Shown here piece by piece: positions 44,956 to 54,551 of a stretch of 64,000 nucleotides of DNA; position 1 is the stretch's first letter; the number at the start of each line of letters is the position of its first letter. Source of the stretch: Okeania sp. SIO1I7 (GTDB taxonomy: Bacteria; Cyanobacteriota; Cyanobacteriia; Cyanobacteriales; Microcoleaceae). The translations under genes and the position numbers were made by a program. The DNA lies in contig JAAHGF010000003.1 of assembly GCA_010672585.1 (NCBI GenBank), positions 62,001 through 126,000 on the forward strand. Reading direction: 5' to 3'. A model generated the notes under the pieces. The model was given only the letters and a program-made list of their open reading frames with translations, was not told the origin of the DNA and did not search any database.

Positions 44956-46053
44956 ATGTCCGTATTGTTAGCGATCGCAGTTTTAGGCGCACTCATTGTA
45001 GTTCACGAGTTAGGCCATTTTCTAGCAGCTCGACTCCAAAAAATCCACGTTAATCGTTTTTCCATCGGTTTATTTGGCCCAGTATTATGGAAGTATCAAG
45101 GGCCAGAAACAGAATATGCTATCCGTAGCTTTCTATTTGGTGGTTTTGTAGGTTTTCCCGATAATGACCCTGATAGTACAATTCCCAAAGATGACCCAGA
45201 CCTATTACGCAACCGCCCTATCCTCGACCGAGCGATCGTTCTCAGTGCGGGAGTAATTGCCAATCTAATATTTGCTTATTTTCTATTAGTAACTCAAGTA
45301 AGCATTATTGGCATACCAGATTTTAACTATGCTCCCGGAGTAAAAGTTCCAGCAGTTGCTACAGACGTTAGCTCTGCCGCTGCTAAAGCAGGTATTAAAG
45401 CAAATGATATTATTTTATCCGTTAACGACCGACAATTAGGCCCAGACAAAGAAGCTATTACTACCCTAGTAGAAACAATTCAAAATAGTCCGAATAAACC
45501 TTTGGAGATGGAACTTGAGCGGGACGGACAAAAGCTATTTTTTGAAGTCACACCAGACTTAGGAGATGATGGCAAAGGTCGTATTGGAGTACAACTAATT
45601 TCCAATGGAGACATAGTGAGACATCGCCCTGACAATATTTTTGCAGCTTTTAGCGTCGGTGCTAACGAATTTCAAAGAATTGTAGTTTTAACACTTCAAG
45701 GTTTTGGGCAACTCATTAGTAACTTTAGTCAGACAGCAGGACAACTTGCCGGGCCTGTGGCCATTGTAGATATGGGGGCAAAAATTGCTGAAGATAATCT
45801 GGGGGAATTATTTCAATTTGCTGCATTGATTAGCATTAACTTAGCAGTGATTAATATTTTACCTTTACCAGCTTTAGACGGCGGTCAGTTAGCATTTTTA
45901 CTCATAGAGGGAGTTAGAGGAAAACCCTTACCTATGAATATTCAGGAAAATGTGATGCAGACAGGTTTAGTGGTATTGTTAGGTTTAGGAATTTTCTTAA
46001 TTATTAGAGATACTGCTAATCTGGAGGGAGTGCGATCGTTACTCCAAAGGTAA
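44956..46053 (+). CDS. rseP: Site-2 protease RseP-like membrane metalloprotease
   Basis: A 365-residue intramembrane protease. The Zn site HELGH (His17, His21) lies in the first membrane segment, and the third ligand is in LPALDGGQ near residue 309. A PDZ domain occupies about 125-205. Further membrane segments at 95-115, 280-300 and 340-355. Such enzymes cut membrane-bound anti-sigma factors or transcription regulators in stress responses. The length is normal, and the gene is monocistronic. A MITE-2 copy begins 8 bases after its stop. Confidence 0.92.
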   Translation: MSVLLAIAVLGALIVVHELGHFLAARLQKIHVNRFSIGLFGPVLWKYQGPETEYAIRSFLFGGFVGFPDNDPDSTIPKDDPDLLRNRPILDRAIVLSAGVIANLIFAYFLLVTQVSIIGIPDFNYAPGVKVPAVATDVSSAAAKAGIKANDIILSVNDRQLGPDKEAITTLVETIQNSPNKPLEMELERDGQKLFFEVTPDLGDDGKGRIGVQLISNGDIVRHRPDNIFAAFSVGANEFQRIVVLTLQGFGQLISNFSQTAGQLAGPVAIVDMGAKIAEDNLGELFQFAALISINLAVINILPLPALDGGQLAFLLIEGVRGKPLPMNIQENVMQTGLVVLLGLGIFLIIRDTANLEGVRSLLQR

Positions 46054-46060
46054 AAGATAG

Positions 46061-46225
46061 TATCATGTCCGGTTGAATACTTAGGAGGAGTCAGGAGTCA
46101 ACCCACCCCTAACCCCTCCCAGGAGGGGAAATCAGGAGTCAGGAGTCAAGAGAAAAAAAGAAGAAAGTTTTTGTTCATCGCGTAAGCGGAACGAAGTTCT
46201 ATCGCGCGATTAAACGGACATGATA
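46061..46225 (+). mobile_element. MITE-2, 165-bp copy
   Basis: Starts TATCATGTCCGGTTGAATAC and ends CGGACATGATA, flanked by TAG and TAA. The interior includes GGAGTCA heptamers, a CCCACCCCTAACCCCTCCC palindrome and a GCGCGA-rich tract. Confidence 0.85.
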
Positions 46226-46228
46226 TAA

Positions 46229-46641
46229 TACCAATTCCCAAAATTGTTGCAATACTTGAGAAGTACTTCAGTTGTCAACTAATCAACACAAGAAAAATCA
46301 CAATGCAAGCTAATTTCAGCTTGCGTTAATGTTAATTATTCTTGTGTTTGCTTCTCCCCCACTTCCCCACTCCCCTACTCCCCTACTCAACAAAATGTAG
46401 AAAAGTTTTTGATAAATGGTATAAGTAGACTTGAACGATAGGTTCGTTTTTCCTTTTTTCTTTCATAAATTTAAGTTCTTGAGCAAACAAGAAAGATAAA
46501 GATATAGATGGAAAAAGTGGTTGATTTTTCTTTCCTTCCTCACTCTTCCTTATTGCCTGTTCCTTCTTCCTTCCAAATATTATTCCTTCCCTCTTCCTTC
46601 TTCCCTCTTCCTTCTTCCTTCTTCCTTCCTCCTTCCCAATA
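46229..46641. repeat. Repeat-rich gap before nth
   Basis: CCCCTACTCCCCTACTC run at 46360-46388 and (CTTCCTT/CTTCCCT)n heptamers at 46560-46635 directly upstream of the nth start. No gene between. Confidence 0.7.
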
Positions 46642-47310
46642 ATGGTCACAACTCGTAAATTTTCAGTAAAGCGACAGCGATCGCTCGAAATACTCCTTCG
46701 CCTCAAACGTCTTTATCCAGATGCTACCTGTACCCTGAATTATCAAACCCCAGTACAGTTACTTGTGGCAACTATCCTTTCTGCTCAATGTACAGATGAA
46801 CGAGTTAATCAAGTTACACCTGCCCTATTTGAAAAATTCCCGGATGCTGTAGCACTAGCAAATGCAGATATTGAAGAATTAGAAAACCTAGTCCGCTCCA
46901 CTGGATTTTATCGTAATAAAGCCAAAAATATTAAGGCTAGTTGCCAAATGATTGTTGAGAAGTTCAACTACCAAGTACCAAAGCAGATGGAGCAAATGTT
47001 ACAACTACCTGGAGTAGCAAGGAAAACAGCAAATGTAGTTTTAGCTCATGCCTACGGAATTATTGCAGGGGTAACAGTAGATACTCATGTTAAACGGTTA
47101 AGTCAAAGATTGGGCTTAACAGAACATTCCGATCCAATTAAAATAGAGCGAGATTTAATGCGGTTAATACCTCAACCTGATTGGGAAAATTGGTCAATCC
47201 GATTAATTTATCATGGCCGGGCAGTTTGTAAGGCCAAAAATCCAGCCTGCGATAAATGTTTATTGGCTGAATTATGTCCTTCAGTCGGAGAATTGCAGAA
47301 ACCTACTTAA
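46642..47310 (+). CDS. nth: Endonuclease III
   Basis: A 222-residue base-excision-repair glycosylase/AP lyase that removes oxidised pyrimidines. The helix-hairpin-helix LPGVARKTANVV holds the catalytic Lys, VDTHVKRL the catalytic Asp, and the C-terminal cluster loop is C-x6-C-x2-C-x5-C (CKAKNPACDKCLLAELC), which binds 4Fe-4S. Length and order are typical. Heptamer repeats run up to about 6 bases before the ATG, so the promoter must lie in or beyond them. Confidence 0.95.
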   Translation: MVTTRKFSVKRQRSLEILLRLKRLYPDATCTLNYQTPVQLLVATILSAQCTDERVNQVTPALFEKFPDAVALANADIEELENLVRSTGFYRNKAKNIKASCQMIVEKFNYQVPKQMEQMLQLPGVARKTANVVLAHAYGIIAGVTVDTHVKRLSQRLGLTEHSDPIKIERDLMRLIPQPDWENWSIRLIYHGRAVCKAKNPACDKCLLAELCPSVGELQKPT

Positions 47311-47861
47311 TCGCGAGTAGGGGAGTAGAGGAGTAGGGGAGCGGGGGAGTAGGGGAGTCGTAAAATTTCTAGCAATACTACACTTTTAAGGATTTAATCA
47401 GGACTTACGCAAATTTACCTTGAAAACGCCATATGTAGGGGCGAATGGCATTCGCCCTAGCCATAAGTAGAGTCTCTGCGTAAATCTTGAGGATTTAATA
47501 TCAAATCCGTTTAATTCAGTATAAAAAAATTTTCCATCTTCAACCATTACCAAATATAGCAATGAGCGCTCAGGTACTTACAATGTCCAGTTAAAAGTGC
47601 AGTAAGCGAAAAGGTGTACAAAAAATAATGTGTAAATATGCCAGCGTACATTGCTATATCTCCCCTACTCCCCATCTCCCCTACTCCCCATCTCCCCTAC
47701 TCCCCCGCTCCCCTACTCCCCATCTCCCCTACTCCCCATCTCCCCTACTCCCCATCTCCCCTACTCCCCATACCTAAAAAAATCTATGGTACTATTAGAG
47801 ATTGGGTAAATACCTTAAAATTAAAAATATCGATTATCTGGAGTAATTACAGAAACTAATC
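47311..47861. repeat. Repeat-filled gap between nth and rpsN
   Basis: GGGGAGTAGGGGAGTAG run at 47325-47360; the GGACTTACGC...GGGGCGAATGGCATTCGCCC hairpin unit at 47400-47480; and a (CTCCCCATCTCCCCTA)n array with period 16 at 47650-47770. Confidence 0.8.
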
Positions 47862-48164
47862 ATGGCAAAAAAGAGCATGATCGAGCGTGAGAAAAAACGC
47901 AAAAAATTAGTAGAAAAATATGCTGCTAAACGTGCAGAACTTAAACTGCAATTTGAAGAAGCAGAAGATTTAGAGGAGAAAATAGAAATCCATCGTCAAA
48001 TTCAGAGATTACCTCGTAATAGTGCCCCTTCTCGCGTGCGAAATCGTTGTTGGTTAACTGGGCGTCCAAGAGGTTATTATCGAGACTTTGGACTATCTCG
48101 TAACGCGATTCGAGAAATGGCTCACGAAGGTCTCCTACCAGGAGTTGTTAAATCTAGCTGGTAG
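47862..48164 (+). CDS. rpsN: 30S ribosomal protein S14
   Basis: A 100-residue small-subunit protein. It ends [20 protein letters not shown], then [17 protein letters not shown], the standard S14 C-terminus. It lacks the CxxC pairs of the short zinc form, so it is the long zinc-independent type usual in cyanobacteria. It stands alone and is followed by two stem-loops. Confidence 0.96.
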   Translation: MAKKSMIEREKKRKKLVEKYAAKRAELKLQFEEAEDLEEKIEIHRQIQRLPRNSAPSRVRNRCWLTGRPRGYYRDFGLSRNAIREMAHEGLLPGVVKSSW

Positions 48165-48180
48165 TTACAAGTCTTGGGTG

Positions 48181-48249
48181 GGTTTAATTTAGCTAAACCG
48201 CCGATTCATCTCACACCATAATTTGAAATTTGGTGTGAGATGAATCGGC
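48181..48249. terminator. Two stem-loops after rpsN, one with a 19-bp perfect stem
   Basis: GGTTTA...TAAACC (48181-48199) and then GCCGATTCATCTCACACCA paired with TGGTGTGAGATGAATCGGC (48200-48218 and 48231-48249), loop of 12 bases. No T-run. It may terminate rpsN transcription or be a mobile-element end, since a TnpB remnant follows. Confidence 0.6.
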
Positions 48250-48294
48250 GACCAATTGAATAGGTTCGATGCCCATTCAATTTGCACGCTATCC

Positions 48295-48560
48295 CAGCAA
48301 GTGAACCCCAAAAATACTAGCCAAGATTGCTCAAATTATGGGGAAAAAGTCGAAAAAGAATTAAACATACGAACTCATTCTTGTCCACATTGTGGTGTTG
48401 TAATAGACCGCGACTGGAATGCAGCGATAAATATCAAAAATAGGGCGGCAGGGCATTCCGTTCTTAAAGCACGCGCTTGCCCGACGGAATACCGGGGCTA
48501 CGAAACGAGAAGCCCACACTATACCGCAAGGTTAGTGTGGGAGTATGTCACTAGATTATT
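48295..48560 (+). pseudogene. TnpB C-terminal remnant
   Basis: VNPKNTSQDCSNYGEKVEKE leads into CPHCGVVIDRDWNAAINIKN, a TnpB zinc ribbon and last catalytic motif. One ribbon Cys is replaced by Tyr (CSNYG). Upstream domains are missing. The following codons (LARLVWEYVTRL-like tail region) are decayed. Confidence 0.8.
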
Positions 48561-48576
48561 CAGCCCACTCTTGAAG

Positions 48577-48856
48577 AAGTCAGAAGGCAGAAGACAAAAA
48601 GCAGGCTGAAGCAATTGTTAAACCAACAACCAAGGTTAATTTAGTTGCAGAAACAGTAGAAGAAAATCCAGTGCCTTCTGGGTCGGAGCTACCCTATCAG
48701 TTGGCACTTTTTGATGGAGTCGCCGGAGGACATTCCTCCTCCGGAGGAGCTGCGCTAACGGAGACTCAACAAAAACGGACGCGGAGGAATAGTAAGACTA
48801 CTGGTAAAAAGGTAGCTAATTCCAGTGATGCGTCAACCCGCTCGGAGCAATTTTGA
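48577..48856 (+). pseudogene. Unrecognised ORF fragment with QLxLF motifs, within an IS200/IS605 remnant
   Basis: Open frame reading KAEDKKQAEAIVKPTTKVNL, LPYQLALFDG and TRRNSKTTGKKVANSS. Shortly after the stop a shifted frame reads EQLRLFDL. QLxLF is the usual beta-clamp-binding pattern. A short GGAGGA...TCCTCC palindrome interrupts the fragment at about 48725-48765. The IS right end follows. Origin unknown. Confidence 0.4.
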
Positions 48857-48884
48857 ACAACTTCGGTTGTTTGATTTGTAGATG

Positions 48885-48930
48885 GGAATCGGTGCGCTGT
48901 TTCGTAGAAGCAGCGTCGGGAGGATGTCAA
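48885..48930 (+). mobile_element. IS200/IS605-type right end
   Basis: GGGAATCGGTGCGCTG ... AGCAGCGTCGGGAGGATGTCAA. The final GTCAA overlaps the stop codon of the convergent gene at 48927. Confidence 0.7.
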
Positions 48931-49256
48931 TGTCCACAACAGCGCTCTATTCCGAGACTATCTAATAGCAAGTCACTAACAGCATTAGCGATCGCGAACT
49001 CTCCGTAAAAACTCTGGGAAAAATCAAAAGCTTGCATTTCTGTCACAATAGCAATTACCAATGAACCTAAATCATTTTCTCCTTCCATACGGTGGCGCAT
49101 AAATATTTGAGCAGCTCTTTTAGCAATGTCCTCATTAACTTTTTCTGGGATAAACTCTTGATTGAGCCATTTGTGTAAGGAAGCTTGTAACCATTCCCCC
49201 TCTTGTTGGGGGTTTTCTGCTGTTGGTAAGGTAATTGGTTTGATTGGTTCTGCCAT
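48927..49256 (-). CDS. Conserved cyanobacterial hypothetical protein
   Basis: 109 residues from MAEPIKPITLPTAENPQQEG; this start is preferred because the 23 residues upstream overlap aat and are not protein-like. It is helical and acidic (SLHKWLNQEFIPEKVNEDIA, SLVIAIVTEMQAFDF) with C-terminal IERCCGH. No catalytic motif or membrane segment. It diverges from aat, with 25 bases between starts, so they share a promoter region. The stop codon coincides with an IS right end. Confidence 0.7.
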   Translation of the reverse strand: MAEPIKPITLPTAENPQQEGEWLQASLHKWLNQEFIPEKVNEDIAKRAAQIFMRHRMEGENDLGSLVIAIVTEMQAFDFSQSFYGEFAIANAVSDLLLDSLGIERCCGH

Positions 49257-49281
49257 GATTCTAAATTTTATATGATAAATT

Positions 49282-49878
49282 ATGAATGATAATCCGATGA
49301 TGGAATATGATATTAATTCAATCATACAAGGATATGCTCAAGGCTACTTTCTCATGGCAAATGACGGAGAGAATAGTTTAGAGTGGTATGGTAGTCGTAA
49401 ACGGGCTTTGATTCCTTTGGATGAAAGATTTCGCTACCCACGGTCGCTACGTCGTGTAATTAATCAAAATCGCTTTACTGTTGCTGTTAATCGGGATTTT
49501 GAGGCAGTAGTTGAAGGTTGTGCGGATAGAGATACAACTTGGATTTCTGGGGAGTTGAAACAGATTTACAAAGCACTGAATTTAGCAGGTTGGGCCTATA
49601 GTTTTGAAACTTGGCAAGGAGATGAACTTGCTGGTGGAATTTTGGGTATTGTGATTGGTGGTGGTTTTATTGGGGAGTCAATGTTTTTTAATATTCCAGA
49701 GGGGTCGAAGGTGGCGATGGTAAAGTTGGTGGAGCGACTACGGGAGAGAGAATTTGTGTTTTTTGATGCTCAGATGAATAACCCTCATTTGGAAAGATTT
49801 GGAGCTTATACTATTAGCGATAAAAAGTATAAAGCACTTTTGAAATTGGCGTTAAGTCGCAGATGTAGTCTAATTTAG
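49282..49878 (+). CDS. aat: Leucyl/phenylalanyl-tRNA-protein transferase
   Basis: A 198-residue enzyme that adds Leu or Phe from aminoacyl-tRNA to N-terminal Arg or Lys of proteins, marking them for the ClpS-ClpAP N-degron pathway. Conserved parts are [10 protein letters not shown] near the start, [46 protein letters not shown] and [15 protein letters not shown]. Length is typical of cyanobacterial Aat. Its 3' end overlaps the convergent hydrolase gene by 9 bases. Confidence 0.92.
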   Translation: MNDNPMMEYDINSIIQGYAQGYFLMANDGENSLEWYGSRKRALIPLDERFRYPRSLRRVINQNRFTVAVNRDFEAVVEGCADRDTTWISGELKQIYKALNLAGWAYSFETWQGDELAGGILGIVIGGGFIGESMFFNIPEGSKVAMVKLVERLREREFVFFDAQMNNPHLERFGAYTISDKKYKALLKLALSRRCSLI

Positions 49879-50838
49879 TTTATCTAATAGAATTTTTACA
49901 CTATCTACGATTATATCGGGTTGGTCTATCCATACAAAATGGCTACTTTTATTGGCTTGAATTTGAACAGAATTTGTTGATAGATGACACAAATTTTTGT
50001 GCATTTGCTCTCGTAATTTGTTGGCTGATTTCAGAGGAATTAAAAAAGTCCACCAAGAAGACTGAAAAAAAGAATTAGCTTTGATACTAACTACTGGCAT
50101 CGAAGCAAACTGATTAGCAATAATAACCTGATTTCCACTATTATTTAGATTGAGCATTTCTCGACTCATTGTAATCCAATGTTTAGAACGGCAAAAAGAA
50201 CGTTTTACTAAACTTCTCGACTCTTGAGAAAATTGTCGTAATTCAGGTTTAATTAATTCAAATATTCGACATTTTCTTAATAGCTGAATAATTCCTAATA
50301 TTGAGCCTAAAATAGACATAACAAAGCCGGAAATAAATAATAGTTTCAAAGCTTGTAATTGGATAGGCATCTTCAGCATTCCTGTTTCATGGAGTCCATC
50401 TGTAAGTACCATGCCAATAACTTTTTCTGGGAAACGATGAGCATATAATCTGACATTGTAACTGCCAAAAGAATTTCCTACTAAAATGTAAGGTGGCTGA
50501 ATTTTTGCTTGGGTAAGTAGGGTATCTAATTCTTCTACAATTTGACTGCTAGTTCGAGGATAGGGACTATGTTCGCTCCATCCATATCCAGCTCTGTCGT
50601 AAATACATACTCGCCCTAACTTTACCAGTTTTTCTACTAAGAAATATCCTTCTATTCCACCTAAACTGTGGTCGAGAATAATTGTTGGACTAGCTTCTCC
50701 TACAACATACAAATGTAGACGATAACCACCAACATCAAATAGTTTTCCCGGAGGTGGTTTTTGATTTTCCAAATGACAGGCGATCGCTTGATAAATTGTT
50801 GTAGTGACTAGCAGAAGAATTTTGAGAGATAATGACAT
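49870..50838 (-). CDS. Membrane-anchored alpha/beta hydrolase
   Basis: A 322-residue hydrolase with an N-terminal hydrophobic segment (residues 2-20). Fold landmarks are IILDHSLGG (oxyanion region), YDRAGYGWS, the nucleophile elbow VGNSFGSYN, and a C-terminal His in [12 protein letters not shown] hydrophobic patch near 160-185 lies in the cap. Substrate unknown. A large tandem-repeat region lies upstream of its start. Confidence 0.82.
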   Translation of the reverse strand: MSLSLKILLLVTTTIYQAIACHLENQKPPPGKLFDVGGYRLHLYVVGEASPTIILDHSLGGIEGYFLVEKLVKLGRVCIYDRAGYGWSEHSPYPRTSSQIVEELDTLLTQAKIQPPYILVGNSFGSYNVRLYAHRFPEKVIGMVLTDGLHETGMLKMPIQLQALKLLFISGFVMSILGSILGIIQLLRKCRIFELIKPELRQFSQESRSLVKRSFCRSKHWITMSREMLNLNNSGNQVIIANQFASMPVVSIKANSFFQSSWWTFLIPLKSANKLREQMHKNLCHLSTNSVQIQANKSSHFVWIDQPDIIVDSVKILLDKLN

Positions 50839-50877
50839 TTTTCTACCTTCTGTTAATAGCTTTCTTTATAGGTTGAA

Positions 50878-51545
50878 TTTCTCACTTTCTACATGATGTC
50901 TATAATTAGTTGAAGTTTATAGATGCGGAGGTGCAACTTTTTAGTATTCCCATTCACTTTTTTCTTATTTATTTTCTCCTAGATAATTAAATGTATTCTT
51001 GCTTATTCAAGAAAATATATTCTAAAATTATCTTTTTCTTTTGAGTTTAATACCCCACCTTCTACAGGATATTTACAATTAGTTGGGGTGATCAGACACG
51101 AAGTGCCAGTTCGTTAACTGTCCCCATTCACTTTTTCCTTCTTTCTTCTTCCTTACTTCCTTACTTCCTTCTTCCTTCTTCCTTTTTATAATAGCTTTCT
51201 TTGGTTTAATTCCTCACTGTCTACATGATGTCTACAATTAGTTGAAGTTTATAGATGCGGAGGTGCAACTTTTCAGTATCCCTATTCACTTTTTTCTTCT
51301 TTATTCTCTCCTAGATAACTAAATGTATTCTTGCTTATTCAAGAAAATATATTCTAAAATTATCTTTTTCTTTTGAGTTTAATACCCCACCTTCTAAATG
51401 TATTCTTGCTTATTCAAGAAAATATATTCTAAAATTATCTTTTTCTTTTGAGTTTAATACCCCACCTTCTACAGGATATTTACAATTAGTTGGGGTTATC
51501 AGACACGAAGTACCAGTTCGTTAACTGTCCCCATCCACTTTTTCC
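50878..51545. repeat. Tandem duplication of a 330-bp non-coding unit
   Basis: ACATGATGTCTA.AATTAGTTGAAG and TAGATGCGGAGGTGCAACTT occur at about 50890-50940 and 51222-51270. AAATGTATTCTTGCTTATTC...ATACCCCACCTTCTA occurs three times, the third (51397) by a shorter internal duplication of about 75 bases. Each long unit ends GGATATTTACAATTAGTTGG...CAGACACGAAGT.CCAGTTCG. A related unit lies at 52938-53025. Confidence 0.85.
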
Positions 51546-51622
51546 TTCTTCCTTCTTCCTTCTTCCTTCTTCCTTCTTTCTTCTTCCTTCTTCCTTCTTC
51601 CTTCTTCCTTCTTCCTTCTTCA
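51540..51622. repeat. CTTCCTT heptamer array
   Basis: About eleven period-7 units (TTCCTTCTTCCTTC) ending 30 bases before the DUF3598 stop codon region. Confidence 0.85.
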
Positions 51623-51651
51623 AGGTTATTTAGGTCTAGCCAAAAGTAATT

Positions 51652-52500
51652 TTAATTAATTTTATGCTCAGTAACTAAAGTTAAACTAACCCATTCTCCT
51701 TTCTCATTATAAGTACGAATAAGTCGTTGACGAAGGTCAGGTTTAATTAACCAACCAGCTTCAAAAAATATAGGTTTTCTCAACTCAACTTTAATCGGCA
51801 AAGTAGCAGAAGCACCGTCAGGAAGAAGTAAGACTTTTACAGGTTGAGAACCTTGGTCGAAGTGTAAAATAGAGCCTTCAATTCTCGCAGTAGAAGTAAT
51901 TATTTTCTGATTATAATTACCAAAAGTAATTTGCTGAAATAATCGACCTGTATTATCAATCTTTAATTCCATTTGAGTTGGATAAATATCCGGTTTCCGT
52001 AAATCAGGATAAATAGTAATAGCTTCTCCCTGCCATTTCCCTAATAAAGCATCTACTGTGAGAATCGGATTTTCTAAAGCATTTGCGCCTGCTCGTTTTT
52101 CTCGAATTAAAGTTAATGTTTGGAAACTTCCATCCTGGTTAAATAATTCTACTAAACGAAGACGACGATTTTGATTAATAAAACTAAACTCAGCACCATT
52201 AACTGAAATTGGTGATATTTGAATTGTACCTTGAGAAAAAGTGCCATCTTCAAAAAACATAGTATCTTTGCCAAAGGTTTGATATTCTCTGACTAATTCA
52301 TTAACTTTTGGCTGAGAATTATCCCCTGAAGAAGTAAAGCGACGAAGAGTGAGACGGACTGTTTTATTCTGCTCATCCAAACTTTCTAAAATCAGAATAC
52401 TAGGTGTATCTTCAACTATCTCTCCTTGAGCAGAAATTTTAGTAAATGAACCATGCCATTCACCGAGATTTTTTAGAAAATTTTCCCATTGTGTTTTCAT
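51652..52500 (-). CDS. DUF3598 family protein
   Basis: A 282-residue protein from MKTQWENFLKNLGEWHGSFT, the characteristic start of the cyanobacterial DUF3598 family (beta-rich, calycin-like). LGKWQGEAITIYPDLRKP in the second half repeats the first-half pattern, so it may contain two related barrels. No signal peptide or catalytic motif. The start at 52500 is preferred over the one 12 bases upstream because family members begin at this Met. Related proteins include phycobiliprotein-lyase-like folds, but no function is claimed. Confidence 0.78.
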   Translation of the reverse strand: MKTQWENFLKNLGEWHGSFTKISAQGEIVEDTPSILILESLDEQNKTVRLTLRRFTSSGDNSQPKVNELVREYQTFGKDTMFFEDGTFSQGTIQISPISVNGAEFSFINQNRRLRLVELFNQDGSFQTLTLIREKRAGANALENPILTVDALLGKWQGEAITIYPDLRKPDIYPTQMELKIDNTGRLFQQITFGNYNQKIITSTARIEGSILHFDQGSQPVKVLLLPDGASATLPIKVELRKPIFFEAGWLIKPDLRQRLIRTYNEKGEWVSLTLVTEHKIN

Positions 52501-52512
52501 ATTTTCTAACAA

Positions 52513-53056
52513 ATTTATTGATATTTATAGAAGAAGGAAGAGGGAAGAAGGAAGAAGTAAGAAGTAAGAAAGAAGAAGGGAAAATTTGGCTTTGTTTGAA
52601 TTTTAGTAAGTATTTCCTACGGAATGCTGCGCAAACAGCCGTCAGCTAGCCTCCTATCGGAGGAACTACGAACTTCAGCTATTGCTTTTAGTTTTAGATA
52701 AAAACTTTACTAATTGAGCCAGAATTTATACTTACGCCTCAAAGCTTGAAACAGTCTATATTCATTTAAACCCCCTAATGAGAGCTAATAGCTGTTTGCG
52801 CAGCATTCCGCAGGAAATGCTTACGAATTTTAAACTTTTGATATAGCAATTTCCATACTATATTTGTGTATAAACCTAGAAAATTATTAAGTTTATTTTT
52901 TCCTTTTTTCCTCAATAAATTTAGTATTATTTTTTTGTAGCGGGTTTAATACCCCACCATTAGTAGAAGTGCTTAAAATTGTTTGGGGTTATCAGACACA
53001 AAGTGGCGTGTCAGATACTATCCATAAGTAATTTTCCCTTCTACCTTCTGCCTTAT
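52513..53056. repeat. Repeat-filled gap between DUF3598 and DoxX genes
   Basis: Contains GAAGAAG heptamers (52530-52580), ATGCTGCGCAAACAGCCGTC, a CTAGCCTCCTATCGGAGGAA palindrome at 52648-52672 inserted in an AGCTATTGC-type repeat, a second GCGCAGCATTCCG module near 52800, and a diverged relative of the 50.9-kb unit (TTTAATACCCCACC...CAGACACAAAGTGG) at 52938-53025. Confidence 0.7.
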
Positions 53057-53449
53057 TTAATCATAATTAATATTTTTCTCATCAAAACTAATTGAACCCG
53101 GACCAAAAGAATAAATCATTAACAATCCTCCAATTAATCCAAGATTTTTCATAAAAGCAATTTCCTGGGAAGGATCTGCAAAAAGATTGTGGAAAATTAG
53201 GCTACTTGGAATTAAAAATCCTATTAATAAAAGTGCGCCATACCGGGCTTTATAACCTACTAAAACAGATAATCCACCTATTAATAAAACAGCAATTGTA
53301 GGAAATAAAAGCCAACCAGGAATTCCAGCAGATGCCATATATTGTTGAGCACTTGCTGGGTCGAAAATTTTACCAATACTTGACTTGATAAAAACTGCAG
53401 AGAGGAATATTCTGCCTAAGAGTGAAGTCCACTGTTGTAAATTATTCAT
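53057..53449 (-). CDS. DoxX family membrane protein
   Basis: A 130-residue integral membrane protein with four hydrophobic helices (about 8-24, 45-63, 68-86 and 98-115). GRIFLSAVFIKSSIGKIFDP is the usual first helix and loop of the DoxX family. Members take part in redox or thiosulfate-linked processes in some organisms; here no partner gene is adjacent and the role is unknown. Full length. Confidence 0.87.
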   Translation of the reverse strand: MNNLQQWTSLLGRIFLSAVFIKSSIGKIFDPASAQQYMASAGIPGWLLFPTIAVLLIGGLSVLVGYKARYGALLLIGFLIPSSLIFHNLFADPSQEIAFMKNLGLIGGLLMIYSFGPGSISFDEKNINYD

Positions 53450-54083
53450 GTTGCTTTGGCTAGTATATTTTTTCGTTTACTATTTTATTTGATATTTCCC
53501 ACATTGATATTGATTTTTGTAAAACTTCATACAATATATCGGGAATAGGAAATTGGAAACATCGAAGCAATATTAGGAATGATTTATATCATGTCTCTTT
53601 GAATACCCACTATACAAAATTTAGGGAATAGGGAGAGATTTATCATAGAAAACATTTTGATTATGGCTAATTAATGAGATTTGATATTAGGATTGTTATT
53701 TGAAGAAGCAAGAAGGAAAAAGTGTCTGGGGATACTAATATAATTGGCCATAAACTTACCGATATCAACTTTAGATTTTTTTTATCCTTGATACTGTTAA
53801 TTATCCAACACTAATTATCTAGAGAATATAATATAGTGGTAAGCATTCAGCAAACAGATTTTCAACGTAAAGTACTTAGTAAGGTTAGCTAAAGGCGACC
53901 AATTTATTCATTAGTTTGAATTTTCCTTGGAGACTAATTCCTACTGAGCGTGCGATCATCAATTAATAGCTGAAGCACTGATAGCTGATGACTGAATGCT
54001 TACATATAGTGTAAGTTTATTAGAGCTAGTATATAAAAAGCTTTAGTCAATCTGATTAAGTATTAATTCACTACATTAAGAAT
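53450..54083. other. 634-bp gene-free region
   Basis: AT-rich. The only structured part is an AGCTGAT-type repeat with TGAATGCTTAC at about 53960-54005. No ORF, terminator or clear promoter could be called. Confidence 0.5.
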
Positions 54084-54551
54084 ATGAAAAAAATTGCTAT
54101 TTTGATATCTATTGCTACAGTTGTTTTGAGTAACAACCGGGTTTTGGCTGGAGAACATGGCGCTCACTGCCTGAATATTATTAGTGGTGAAATGAAACAG
54201 TGTAGAGTTATTATTTCAGACCGAAATAATAGCCTAGAAATGAATTTTAAATCTGAAAAATTTCAAGATGTTAATATGAAGTTAAAAGGCAATCAAATTA
54301 CTGAAATTTCAACTGGTGAATATGCTAAAAAAAGAGCAAAAGAAACTATTGGTGCTAGTTTAGTTCTCGGTCCGTTGGGAGCATTAGTTGGTCTGTTTGC
54401 TAAACAGGATAGGACTCAGTTAGCAATTGAATATGTAGATTCTCAAAACAATAAAAATGTTACTATGATTGACATTCCTACAAAACATAGCGAACCCCTA
54501 ATGAACGATTTAGAAATTTTGACTGGTTTACAAATTCGTAGTTCTGAATAA
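54084..54551 (+). CDS. Exported protein of unknown function, paralogue 1
   Basis: 155 residues with a signal peptide (KKIAILISIATVVLSNNRVL-A) and a mature start GEHGAHCLN. The motifs GAHCLN, GEMKQCRV, ITEISTGEYAK and LAIEYVDSQNNKNVTMIDIP are shared with the next gene, 325 bases downstream. The two conserved cysteines probably form a disulfide. A Gly-rich hydrophobic stretch (LVLGPLGALVGLF) could be a membrane hairpin. No known family. Confidence 0.7.
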   Translation: MKKIAILISIATVVLSNNRVLAGEHGAHCLNIISGEMKQCRVIISDRNNSLEMNFKSEKFQDVNMKLKGNQITEISTGEYAKKRAKETIGASLVLGPLGALVGLFAKQDRTQLAIEYVDSQNNKNVTMIDIPTKHSEPLMNDLEILTGLQIRSSE

